From JAAFIP01 sp031428975 (lineage in GTDB: Bacteria; Pseudomonadota; Gammaproteobacteria; Burkholderiales; Burkholderiaceae_C), in contig JANOYR010000037.1 of assembly GCA_031428975.1 (NCBI GenBank), forward strand, positions 1-14,550: a DNA stretch of 14,550 bases. Reading direction: 5' to 3'. Below are positions 5,569 through 13,079 of the stretch, piece by piece. Position numbers and translations under genes: made by a program. The first letter of the stretch is position 1. Each line of letters opens with the position of its first letter. A model generated the notes under the pieces. That model did no database searches. It was not told the DNA's origin and saw only the letters and a list, made by a program, of their open reading frames with translations.

Positions 5569-8052
5569 CTAAAAATTACCATCCCCATAGCCAGAAGCCA
5601 AACTCTCAAACTTGGTAATGTTCTTGAGGAATGCTAATTTCACCGTGCCGGTGGGCCCATTGCGCTGTTTGCTGATAATCAGCTCGGTTACGCCGGGTTC
5701 TTTGGAGTCTTTGTTGTAGTAATCGTCGCGGTAAATGAACATGATCACGTCCGCGTCTTGCTCAATCGCGCCCGATTCGCGCAAATCGCTCATCATGGGA
5801 CGCTTGTCGGTGCGCGCCTCTACGCCGCGCGAGAGCTGCGACAGTGCAATCACGGGGCATTGCAGCTCCTTGGCCAGCGCCTTCAGCCCGCGCGAGATCT
5901 CGCCCACCGCCGTGGCGCGGTTTTCTTCGCTCATGGAGGTAGACACGCTCATCAGCTGCAAATAGTCCACCACAATCAAGCCCAGCTTGCCGCCCATTTG
6001 CCGCGCCAAGCGCCGCGCATTGCCACGCAACTCGCTGGTGGTAAGGCCGGGGGTTTCGTCAATATGCAGGCTGATCCCACGCAACTTTTCAATCGCCTCG
6101 GTCAAGCGCGGCCATTCGTCGTCCGATAATTTGCCAGTGCGCAAATGCCCTTGGTCAATCCGCCCAATCGAGCCCACAATACGAATGGCCAACTGCGAAG
6201 CGCCCATTTCCATTGAAAACACCGCTACCGGCAGTTGCTCATTAAGCGCCACGTGTTCGGCAATATTGATCGCTAGCGCCGTATTGTGCGTGACTACGTC
6301 TTGGTCCGTGATGTAGAGCTTGCTGGGGTGGCTCACCGATATGCACTGGCAAGACGCTTTGCGGCTTGCCACCACCGACGACACCGTGAGCCGCTTTTTA
6401 CGCAGCCACTGCGCAGGTGCGCGGGCTTGTTTTTCAGACAATAAAAATAAAGACTGCGGCTGTGGATGCGAAATGTTGCACACGTAGGCAGGCAAGCCCG
6501 CCATGCGCATGCCTGCTACATTGGTAAAGTGGGGTTGCTTTTTGTGGATGGAACACCATGCGCCCAATGAACGCGCCAACTCTTGCACGTCACGCGCCAG
6601 CTGCGGGCTAGAGGTGCTAAAGCGCACGCTGCCCCATTTTTCGACCCAACCGTCGGTGTCTAGCAGGCCACGCAATACATCCAAACGCGCGTCTTTGCAG
6701 GCCTCTAGGTATACGCGCGGAATAAATTTACGCTCACTGGTGAGGCCACTCAAACCCAGCGCATCCAACCCTAGGCGCAGTGGGTTGGCTTGCACACCTT
6801 GCACGCCTTTGGCGTGTGCGCCGTCTTCTCGCACAATGCGCCAGTCGTAGCGACCCGCATGGTGCATAGCCATGCCCTGCTCCAGCCGCTGCCCCATAAG
6901 CTCTAACATCTGTGGTTCGGCAGTAGAAAAACGTACCGTGCCCGCGCCAGTGATACAGCCATCGCCTAACAAACTGCCCAACACCCAAGGGTCGATAGGT
7001 AGATTTTCTGTATGTCCAAAATCGCCCGAGCTGGGCTCTATCCACAAGCGATTAACATAGCGTTTGCGGGTAAGCATTTCAGTTAATTTAGCCGTGTTAA
7101 CCACCCTCGGCGCAGCCCAGTCGCGGTATTGCACACTCCACAAATGCTCAGCGCAGCATTCGGTGCTGCGTCCATCCGAAAAACTGATTCTGAATACTTC
7201 TTTCTCGCCTTGCGGAAAAACACCCGTCACGATAGATGGCGCGCCATCCACCGATGCCAGCGCATCGCCCACCACCAAGTCCCCCATCTGCGCCCAGCCC
7301 GTACGGGTGCGCACCCGTGCATCAAGTGGTTGCGCTTTCCCCATTGAGGGTCGCGCTGCCAAAATCACCAAATCTCCCGCTTGCAAACCTGATGTCATGC
7401 GGTCAAGGTCAATAAAACCTGTGGGTACACCCGTGATGTCGTTGGGGTTCTCGCTCATCTCCTGCACGCGGTCTAGGAGCTCGACCACCAGCGAATCCAT
7501 GCCTTGAAAGCCCTGCTTCATGCGCGAACCTTCTTCGCCAATGCCGAAGATTTTTTGCTCGGCTTCGTCTAATATTTTGGCAACGTCTTTGCCCTTAGGG
7601 TTAAAGGCCGAAGTAGAAATTTCGTCGCTGGCCGCCACCAGTTTGCGCAAAATTGAGCGCTCGCGCACGATTTCGGCATAGCGGCGAATATTGGCCGCGC
7701 TGGGCACGTATTGCGCCAGTGCGTTCAAATACGGCAGGCCGCCCACTTCATCGGCCTTGCCTTGGTTTTGCAAATGCTCAAACACCGTGATCACGTCGGC
7801 GGGCTTGGTGGCGTTAATCAGCGCCCCAATCGATGCGTAGATTAACTTGTGCTCATAACGATAAAAATCGCCGTCGGTGAGCAAATCGCCCACGCGGTCC
7901 CAAGCACCGTTGTCGAGCAGCAGGCCACCCAGCACACTCGATTCACCCTCGGCCGAATTAGGCGGAATCCGCAGCGAGGCAAATTCTGCCTCCGGCTCAG
8001 GCATTTGCATAGGCATGTAATCATCGTCAACTGGCACTAAAACTGCGGACAT
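5569..8052 (-). CDS. dnaB: Replicative DNA helicase DnaB, interrupted by an in-frame intein
   Basis: The 827-residue precursor should splice to a 476-residue helicase, the usual DnaB length. It forms the ring that unwinds DNA at the replication fork. N-extein 1-239: primase-interacting N-terminal domain (about 30-135), linker, RecA-like domain up to ARPSMGK. C-extein 591-827 begins TALAINIAEH. Joining them restores the Walker A box SMGKT. Also seen: SMEM (613-616), Walker B region LIVVDYLQLM (692-701), SQLSR (738-742), and the H4 motif DLRESGAIEQDAD (756-768). The helicase cannot bind ATP normally until the insert is removed, so activity should depend on splicing. Start ATG at 8052 has AGAGGA 8 nt upstream. 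There is no rplI next to it, although many betaproteobacteria have rplI there. A terminator isolates it from the upstream genes. Confidence 0.97.
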   Translation of the reverse strand: MSAVLVPVDDDYMPMQMPEPEAEFASLRIPPNSAEGESSVLGGLLLDNGAWDRVGDLLTDGDFYRYEHKLIYASIGALINATKPADVITVFEHLQNQGKADEVGGLPYLNALAQYVPSAANIRRYAEIVRERSILRKLVAASDEISTSAFNPKGKDVAKILDEAEQKIFGIGEEGSRMKQGFQGMDSLVVELLDRVQEMSENPNDITGVPTGFIDLDRMTSGLQAGDLVILAARPSMGKAQPLDARVRTRTGWAQMGDLVVGDALASVDGAPSIVTGVFPQGEKEVFRISFSDGRSTECCAEHLWSVQYRDWAAPRVVNTAKLTEMLTRKRYVNRLWIEPSSGDFGHTENLPIDPWVLGSLLGDGCITGAGTVRFSTAEPQMLELMGQRLEQGMAMHHAGRYDWRIVREDGAHAKGVQGVQANPLRLGLDALGLSGLTSERKFIPRVYLEACKDARLDVLRGLLDTDGWVEKWGSVRFSTSSPQLARDVQELARSLGAWCSIHKKQPHFTNVAGMRMAGLPAYVCNISHPQPQSLFLLSEKQARAPAQWLRKKRLTVSSVVASRKASCQCISVSHPSKLYITDQDVVTHNTALAINIAEHVALNEQLPVAVFSMEMGASQLAIRIVGSIGRIDQGHLRTGKLSDDEWPRLTEAIEKLRGISLHIDETPGLTTSELRGNARRLARQMGGKLGLIVVDYLQLMSVSTSMSEENRATAVGEISRGLKALAKELQCPVIALSQLSRGVEARTDKRPMMSDLRESGAIEQDADVIMFIYRDDYYNKDSKEPGVTELIISKQRNGPTGTVKLAFLKNITKFESLASGYGDGNF
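6283..7335 (-). mobile_element. Class 3 DnaB intein (P-loop insertion site) with LAGLIDADG endonuclease
   Basis: Precursor residues 240-590 (351 aa), inserted between Lys and Thr of the Walker A box. Block A begins AQPLDARVRTRTGW, so residue 1 is Ala, not Cys/Ser/Thr. Block B reads CCAEHLWSV with Trp305 two residues after His303. Block F reads CQCISV with Cys570. Block G ends DVVTHN with Thr588, His589 and Asn590, then extein Thr591. Trp B:12, Cys F:4 and Thr G:5 together are the established signature of class 3 inteins, in which the block F cysteine makes the first attack. Two endonuclease motifs sit between the splicing halves. All key residues are present, so it should be splicing-competent; this is inferred. 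Confidence 0.93.
6649..6981 (-). other. Two-motif LAGLIDADG homing endonuclease core inside the intein
   Basis: Precursor residues 358-468. Block C is LGSLLGDG (358-365) and block E is LRGLLDTDG (460-468). Each keeps its acidic residue (Asp364 and Asp467), the metal-binding pair of this endonuclease family. The enzyme would cut dnaB alleles that lack the intein at the P-loop codons and promote copying of the element. Activity is inferred. Confidence 0.85.
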
Positions 8053-8100
8053 TCAATGTTCCTCTTATTCTTCAATATGCGCTTTGACGCACCATACAAC

Positions 8101-8109
8101 TGTGGATAA
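8101..8109 (-). promoter_or_regulatory. Consensus DnaA box upstream of dnaB
   Basis: Minus strand TTATCCACA, a perfect 9-base DnaA box, 48 bp before the dnaB start. It falls in the 17-bp spacer of a weak promoter-like pair, TTGCAC (8121-8116 region) and TATGGT. A DnaA-bound box here could repress or tune dnaB transcription; a single chance match is possible. Confidence 0.5.
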
Positions 8110-8153
8110 GTCTGTGCAAAATCCGAGGATAAACCACATAGACCTGTGCAAAA
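8104..8153. repeat. Duplicated GGATAA / CTGTGCAAAA element in the dnaB leader
   Basis: CTGTGCAAAA occurs at 8112-8121 and 8144-8153, 32 bp apart (about three helical turns). Each copy is preceded by GGATAA (8104-8109 and 8127-8132). The same-face spacing is what a DNA-binding protein would use. Confidence 0.4.
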
Positions 8154-8162
8154 CATAAACTA

Positions 8163-8200
8163 TAAAAACAAAACGGGCTTGGATCGCTCCAAGCCCGTTT
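8163..8200 (-). terminator. Rho-independent terminator
   Basis: A perfect 13-bp stem (AAACGGGCTTGGA, 8171-8183 with 8188-8200) closed by a 4-nt loop that reads GCGA (GNRA type) on the minus strand, followed there by TGTTTTTA. It would end transcripts coming from the YHYH-hupE pair and separate them from dnaB. On the plus strand the tail is poorer in T. Confidence 0.85.
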
Positions 8201-8320
8201 GCAAAATAATTTTCAATAGACAGTATATAGCTTGTTCCTCGTTTTATCGCAAGCATTCAGTGAAAAGATGCACGTGACTCACATTAGTGAAGTCGTACTC
8301 ACCGTGAAAACTTTAAGGTT

Positions 8321-9442
8321 CTAGACCAAGCGCTGCACAAACCAGATAGACCCTACAGAAATTGCCACTGCGGGTGCAACGCGCAGCCCCCAGTCACAGC
8401 ACGTAGCGCCCCACAGCCGCCGCATGGCAAATGACGCAACGGCGACCAACCCCACCACTGCAATCTGCCCCATCTCTATGCCAACATTAAAACCTGCCAG
8501 ACTCAGCATTCGGTGCTGTGAATCAAGACCCAATTCGGCCAACGATGCACCCAGTCCCAACCCATGGATAAGTGAGCAAGCAAACACAAGCGCCATGCGT
8601 AGCCCGTAAACCGGGAGGCGCTTTAGCTGACGCATGCGCCAGTCAAACCCCGCAATCCCCACAATGGTTGCAGCAATTGCTGGCTCAACCAGCGTGGCTG
8701 GCACTACCAGTAGACCCCATACACTAGCCGCTAGTGTCATAGCGTGCCCCGCTGTGAAACATGTAAGCGACAGCACTACATGCCGCCAGCCCCAGCCACT
8801 CACCAGTACCACCAGTAAAAACAGCATGTGGTCAAACCCAGCAAAGATGTGGAGAAAACCCCATTGAGTAAACTCTAGGAATAGCTTCCACTTTGGCGCA
8901 AACAGATCGCGCTCGGGGTGGGTTGGGCTAAACACCAGCCATTGCGCCTCGCTGCCCCGCAGCACTTTGACTTGAAGCGTTTGCTCGCTTTGCGCTGTAC
9001 CCAACAAGTCAACACGCATACGCAACTTAAGGCCCGGTGCCGCCAGCGCAAAGCGGCCAAGTACCAGCAGTTGCGCTGAGGGTGCATCAGGGCTCTCATC
9101 GGGCGATGACAGATTTACCATCAGGCCCTGTAGAGGCCGTGCACCAGTTTCGTCCAGCACCGAAATGCCACGGTGCACTTTCGCGATAATGGTAGCTTGG
9201 TGTGTGCGCAACTCGGCTGCTGACAGCTTGCCATCACCATCGTCGTCCACACCAACAAAAGCACTTATCGGCAGAGACATCACCAAGAATGCGCCATCCC
9301 CCAGCAAGTTGAGTGTGCCCTGTTGTGCAACCATTATGTGGGCTTGGGCTGAAGTGGTGCATGCCCACAGCACTGCTACCGTAGCGAGCCTTTTGAACAG
9401 CCGCAAGATAGTCTCACAACTTAGTTTACAAAGTTCATGCAT
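8321..9442 (-). CDS. HupE/UreJ-family membrane protein with an EF-hand in the exported N-terminal part
   Basis: 373 residues. A signal-like hydrophobic segment ends near SAQAH (about 31-35). An exported domain of roughly 150 residues follows, then a C-terminal membrane region (about 195-373) with some five to six hydrophobic segments. HupE/UreJ hallmarks seen: WGFLHIFAGFDHMLFLL (194-210), FTAGHAMTL (229-237), SLIHGLGLG (290-298) and GFNVGIEMGQ (317-326), with the conserved histidines 198, 205, 233 and 293. A complete EF-hand loop, DDDGDGKLSAAE (66-77), has Asp66, Asp68, Asp70 and Glu77 in calcium-binding positions. HupE/UreJ proteins are linked to nickel or other metal transport, but this longer branch has no settled function and no hydrogenase or urease gene is visible. 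It starts 22 bp after the YHYH gene, so the two are probably cotranscribed. The start codon lacks a clear ribosome site. Confidence 0.85.
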   Translation of the reverse strand: MHELCKLSCETILRLFKRLATVAVLWACTTSAQAHIMVAQQGTLNLLGDGAFLVMSLPISAFVGVDDDGDGKLSAAELRTHQATIIAKVHRGISVLDETGARPLQGLMVNLSSPDESPDAPSAQLLVLGRFALAAPGLKLRMRVDLLGTAQSEQTLQVKVLRGSEAQWLVFSPTHPERDLFAPKWKLFLEFTQWGFLHIFAGFDHMLFLLVVLVSGWGWRHVVLSLTCFTAGHAMTLAASVWGLLVVPATLVEPAIAATIVGIAGFDWRMRQLKRLPVYGLRMALVFACSLIHGLGLGASLAELGLDSQHRMLSLAGFNVGIEMGQIAVVGLVAVASFAMRRLWGATCCDWGLRVAPAVAISVGSIWFVQRLV

Positions 9443-9464
9443 GGCAAAGACTACTATGGGTATA

Positions 9465-10427
9465 TCAAAGGCTACCCTTGACGCAGCGCTGTACGTAGGG
9501 GAATGTCTCGGTGATGTAGTAGTGGTAGATCCCGCTAGGAAACTCCGGGGTTACACCGACACGGCCATTGCACTCGTCCAAATCACCCGAGCCCGCCACA
9601 TACTGGTAGTCTTGGGTGAAGGTGCCCAACGGAAAAGTGGCGGTGCTAGGTCTTCCCACTGCGGGAGACTGAAGCTTTTGATAGCTGGGCGTAACGGCTT
9701 TCAGAGCCGATTTGGCATCTTGAGCTGCGGAGTAGCCGTACTTGGCATAAATAGGAAAACCATCTACAGCAAAGCCCACCAGCGTGATCGCAGCAGCACC
9801 TCCATTAACCCGATTGACGTAGCCCACCGGCATGCCATGGTAATGGTATTGACCGTTCGGTTGAACATGGCCATTGCTCGCGTCAGTTCCAAACACGAAA
9901 GCGCCACCTATGGCCTCTAAATTCCAAGGGTCGCTACCGGCTGCCATCACACACCCACCTCCTAGTTGAGTGGAAGTAGCTGCACTGGCACAGGTGCCTG
10001 CAGTTTCGGGGTCAAGCTTTACGCCGTTGAGCACGTAGCCAGATGCTGTTTTCACCAAACGTGTTGCCGTTGCGCTGATAACCGCAGGGCTAAGGTTAAA
10101 TTTTTGTGAGATGTTTTGTACAGAAATGGGGGTCGCGAAGTTTCCATTGGTTACATCATGGTCTGGGATACCGTTGGCAGTTAGTGTGCGCACAGTAGTG
10201 CAATCCCAGCTAGAGCTGCTGGTCGCGTTGACTTTGACGCTGGAGTTGAATGCGCTATAGCTCAGTGGGCACTTAACACCTGCAGTACCTATCGGCGCTA
10301 TGGGCGCTACAGGTGTTGTGGGCGCTAGAGATGTGGGTTGAGAAGTTGATGCATCACTGACACCTCCACCACAGGCGATAGTGGCCGAAACAGTGAATAC
10401 TACCGATGCAAGATTAATATATTTCAT
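9465..10427 (-). CDS. YHYH-domain lipoprotein
   Basis: 320 residues from the ATG at 10427, chosen because GAGGT lies 10 nt upstream and because it puts a lipobox in place: MKYINLASVVFTVSATIAC, with Cys19 as the lipidated residue. An in-frame ATG at 10475 would spoil the signal peptide. A Ser/Thr/Pro-rich tether follows (about 25-47). The YHYH domain shows GQYHYHG (192-198), GFAVDGFPIY (218-227) and GIYHYYITETFPY (299-311). The function of YHYH proteins is not established; the clustered histidines suggest metal binding, which is inference. The protein probably sits on the outer or inner membrane facing the periplasm. It is the first gene of a pair with the HupE-like protein and is divergent from the two-component genes. 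Confidence 0.87.
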   Translation of the reverse strand: MKYINLASVVFTVSATIACGGGVSDASTSQPTSLAPTTPVAPIAPIGTAGVKCPLSYSAFNSSVKVNATSSSSWDCTTVRTLTANGIPDHDVTNGNFATPISVQNISQKFNLSPAVISATATRLVKTASGYVLNGVKLDPETAGTCASAATSTQLGGGCVMAAGSDPWNLEAIGGAFVFGTDASNGHVQPNGQYHYHGMPVGYVNRVNGGAAAITLVGFAVDGFPIYAKYGYSAAQDAKSALKAVTPSYQKLQSPAVGRPSTATFPLGTFTQDYQYVAGSGDLDECNGRVGVTPEFPSGIYHYYITETFPYVQRCVKGSL

Positions 10428-10625
10428 ATTGGAATTTACCTCATTTGGACCAGCGGATTCCAGCCCTCGGTACAAAGTATGATTGGGAAATGTGGAGAAA
10501 TTTGGGAGGTAAATACTATCGAAGCAAATAGCAATTGCAGGCTCTCCTAAATTTCTACCAAATCGGCTTCTATGCTCAATAGTTTGCTTGTAACCTACGG
10601 CTCTCCTAATGATGCGATAGCGACC
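10428..10625. promoter_or_regulatory. Divergent control region between the YHYH operon and the sensor kinase
   Basis: About 200 bp without a gene. It holds an 11-bp direct repeat GGCTCTCCTAA (10540-10550 and 10599-10609, 59 bp apart) and a near-perfect inverted pair AAATTTGGGAG (10498-10508) and CTCCTAAATTT (10544-10554). These are candidate sites for the adjacent response regulator. I see no convincing -35/-10 pair on either strand. Confidence 0.4.
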
Positions 10626-12086
10626 ATGATGCGATTCACCATTCAGCGCAAAGTATTTCTCGCCACCTTTCTTTTGTCTGCCGTGCTTGTAGTTCTGTCA
10701 GCGCTTGTAGTGCGATGGAACTTGGGGCAAGGCTTTGAGCGCTATGTAAGCACAGCAGAGTTTGGGCGGCTGGATTGGTTGGTTCGTAAGGTCGAAACCG
10801 AATACGCTGCCCACGGCAGCTGGAATTTTTTGCAGATTGATCAGGGGCATACATGGCGTCGTTTGCTGAGAGCTCCGCAGGGGCGCGAGATGCCGCCACC
10901 ATTCACGCCGCCGGGGTATGGACGGGACAATTTGGCACAAAATATTCCTGCCAACGACACTATGCGCATTGGTCCCCGCGTAGGCCTGCGGGATGCGCAG
11001 GGGCAGGCATTGGCCGGCCCGGAGGTGCGTACTCCCAATGCGAGCGCCTCTTTTACTCAGCGACCCATTCTGTATCAGGGCGCGGTGGTGGGCCACCTCA
11101 CCTTGCAAGCAGCCCCAGCAGCGCTTGACGCGCTGGATGCTACCTTTCTGGCCAGCCAAAACCGCAATCTCCTGTTGGCATCCCTTTGCGCATTGATACT
11201 CTGTGCGCTTGCGGCTTGGTTGCTGTCGCGCCATCTGCTACGACCCATCAGCGCCTTGCGAGCGGGGGTCAGTCAAATTGCCAAAGGAGACCTGGACGCG
11301 CGGATTGCCGTACATAGCCACGACGAACTGGGCGACCTCGCCGCCACATTCAATGCCATGGCTGCGCGCCTAGGTGACATGGAGGCCTCTAGGCGCAATT
11401 GGATTGCCGACACCTCACACGAGCTGCGCACACCTCTTGCTGTATTGCGCGCTGAGATTGAAGCCTTGCAAGATGGTGTGCACAGCCCTGATGGTCCCAC
11501 GCTGGAGCGTATGCACCGCCAAACCACACAGCTCACCAAGTTGGTCGATGACTTGCGCATGACGCTGGAGCTGCAAACAGATAAAAAATGTTCTGATCGC
11601 ACCCGTATTGCACCTTTGGCGGTGCTTTTTGATTGCGTGGAGGGCTTCCAAGAGCGCTTCGCCAATGCCAATATCATGCTGGACAGCACGGGCGTATCAT
11701 CCGAGTGGCAAGCTGTTTTGCTGCTGGGCAATGCAGGGCGCTTGCAGCAGGTGTTTGATAACCTGCTGGAAAACACTTTGCGCTACACCCAGGCAGGTGG
11801 GCGGCTCAGTATTGCCACCCAGGTCGAGACGCATGCGCTGATATTGCACTTTGACGACACTGCACCAGCGCCACCGCAGGCGGCTTTGCCCCATCTGTTT
11901 GAGCGCTTTTTTAGAGCTGATGCATCGCGCAACCGGGCATCAGGCGGTTCAGGGCTAGGACTGGCCATTTGCAAGGCGCTGGTGGAAGAACATGGTGGCA
12001 CGATTGAGGCGCTGCTCTCAGAGCTCGGTGGTTTACGTGTGACGATCCGTTTGCCATTGCCAACACCACCAGAGCAAACACCATGA
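10626..12086 (+). CDS. Sensor histidine kinase, BaeS-like
   Basis: 486 residues from the ATG at 10626; an in-frame ATG at 10572 would add 18 residues ahead of the membrane segment. Neither start has a clear ribosome site. Numbering from 10572: first membrane segment about 28-48, periplasmic sensor domain about 50-197, second membrane segment about 198-219, and HAMP domain about 220-272. The dimerisation box is DTSHELRTPLAVLRAEIEAL (280-299) with phospho-acceptor His283. The ATPase domain follows, with N box DNLLENTLRY (396-405) and G box GGSGLGLAI (458-466). It should phosphorylate the response regulator encoded next, which overlaps it by ATGA. Divergent placement from the YHYH/HupE pair suggests that it controls them in response to a periplasmic signal. 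No obvious metal-binding motif is seen in the sensor domain. BaeS likeness rests on architecture only. Confidence 0.92.
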   Translation: MMRFTIQRKVFLATFLLSAVLVVLSALVVRWNLGQGFERYVSTAEFGRLDWLVRKVETEYAAHGSWNFLQIDQGHTWRRLLRAPQGREMPPPFTPPGYGRDNLAQNIPANDTMRIGPRVGLRDAQGQALAGPEVRTPNASASFTQRPILYQGAVVGHLTLQAAPAALDALDATFLASQNRNLLLASLCALILCALAAWLLSRHLLRPISALRAGVSQIAKGDLDARIAVHSHDELGDLAATFNAMAARLGDMEASRRNWIADTSHELRTPLAVLRAEIEALQDGVHSPDGPTLERMHRQTTQLTKLVDDLRMTLELQTDKKCSDRTRIAPLAVLFDCVEGFQERFANANIMLDSTGVSSEWQAVLLLGNAGRLQQVFDNLLENTLRYTQAGGRLSIATQVETHALILHFDDTAPAPPQAALPHLFERFFRADASRNRASGGSGLGLAICKALVEEHGGTIEALLSELGGLRVTIRLPLPTPPEQTP

Positions 12087-12781
12087 AGCAACGCATTCTT
12101 ATTGTCGAAGATGAGCCGGATCTGGCGCGTATCCTGTTGGACTATTTGCTGCGCGACGGGTTTGAAGCCAACGTGATTTCCGATGGTGCGCAGGCTATTG
12201 CAGCAGTTCAGCAATGGCAACCCGATTTGCTGCTGCTGGACTTCATGCTGCCAAGCAGGGATGGCCTGAGCATATTGAACGAGTTGCGTCAAACCTCTGC
12301 AGTGCCAGTCATCATGGTCACCGCCCGCGTTGAAGAAATCGACCGCCTGATAGGCCTGGAGGCCGGTGCGGACGACTACATCTGCAAGCCCTTCTCACCT
12401 CGCGAAGTGGTGGCGCGGGTCAAGGTCGTACTGCGCAGAACCGCCCCCAGATATGCACCGCATGCGAATTCAGCACTTGCTCTAAATAAGATTGCAATGA
12501 ACCTTGCAACTTGGACTGCGCAGGTTGGAAATAAAAATTTAAAACTAACTCCCAAGGAATTCAAACTACTGCAAGCCCTGATGAATCGACCGGGAAGAGT
12601 TTTATCGCGCGCTCAGTTGCTCGATGCCATCGGTGAAGACACGCTGGATGTGAGTGAACGCGCCATTGACAGCCACATGAAGAACCTTCGCAAGAAACTA
12701 CTGACCGCTTTGCCGGAGAATGAGGCAATACGATCCGTATACGGTGTTGGTTTTGCCTTTGAGACATTGGTGTGTGATTGA
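12083..12781 (+). CDS. OmpR/BaeR-type response regulator
   Basis: 232 residues. The receiver domain (about 1-118) has the acidic pair Glu9-Asp10, phospho-acceptor Asp53 in LLLLDFMLP, Thr80 in MVTAR and Lys102 in CKPFSP. The OmpR-type winged-helix DNA-binding domain (about 130-228) shows LTPKEFKLLQALMNRPGRVLSR and ends with the YGVGFAFE wing. The start overlaps the kinase stop (ATGA), so translation is coupled. Likely targets are the divergent YHYH promoter and its own promoter; this is inference. No terminator is evident after the gene. Confidence 0.94.
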   Translation: MKQRILIVEDEPDLARILLDYLLRDGFEANVISDGAQAIAAVQQWQPDLLLLDFMLPSRDGLSILNELRQTSAVPVIMVTARVEEIDRLIGLEAGADDYICKPFSPREVVARVKVVLRRTAPRYAPHANSALALNKIAMNLATWTAQVGNKNLKLTPKEFKLLQALMNRPGRVLSRAQLLDAIGEDTLDVSERAIDSHMKNLRKKLLTALPENEAIRSVYGVGFAFETLVCD

Positions 12782-12941
12782 GTCAGCGACGTGAAAAACA
12801 GCAATGTCAAATATTTGTCCTGCCAGCCTAGCGGCTTGCGCATCTAGGGGCAAAAGGCGGTCTGCATGGGCACTAAGGCTTCGCGCCCAGAAGCCAGCAC
12901 ATACACCATTGGATTGTTTGGTGCGGATTTAGGCCACAAAA

Positions 12942-12979
12942 GAAAAAAACGGCCTCTGCCGGTAAAAACAGAAGCCGTT
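12942..12979 (-). terminator. Terminator of the tRNA-Pro transcript
   Basis: On the minus strand AACGGCTTCTG pairs with CAGAGGCCGTT (one mismatch) around a ~9-nt loop, followed by a run of T (TTTTTTTCTTTT). It begins about 9 nt past the tRNA CCA end. Confidence 0.8.
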
Positions 12980-12987
12980 GTATAGAT

Positions 12988-13064
12988 TGGTCGGTGTGAA
13001 AGGATTCGAACCTTCGACCCCTTGCACCCCATGCAAGTGCGCTACCAGGCTGCGCCACACACCG
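12988..13064 (-). tRNA. tRNA-Pro (anticodon GGG)
   Basis: A 77-nt cloverleaf on the minus strand. The acceptor arms CGGTGTG and CACACCG pair fully, the D arm is GCGCAGCCTGGTAGCGC, the anticodon stem is CTTGC/GCAAG with loop ATGGGGT (anticodon GGG), and the T loop is TTCGAAT. The discriminator A and the 3' CCA are encoded. It reads CCC proline codons. Confidence 0.96.
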
Positions 13065-13073
13065 AAGATAGCG

Positions 13074-13079
13074 ATTATA
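13074..13079 (-). promoter_or_regulatory. -10 box of the tRNA-Pro promoter
   Basis: Perfect TATAAT on the minus strand, ending 9 nt before the mature tRNA 5' end, so transcription would start 2-3 nt ahead of it. The -35 region (around TTTAAT or TAATTC) is poor. Confidence 0.6.

Noticed and set aside
5262..5609. 115-codon minus-strand frame, and the similar one at 4651-4899
   Set aside because: Both are translations of the palindromic repeat arms, which is why they share peptides; not evidence of a protein.
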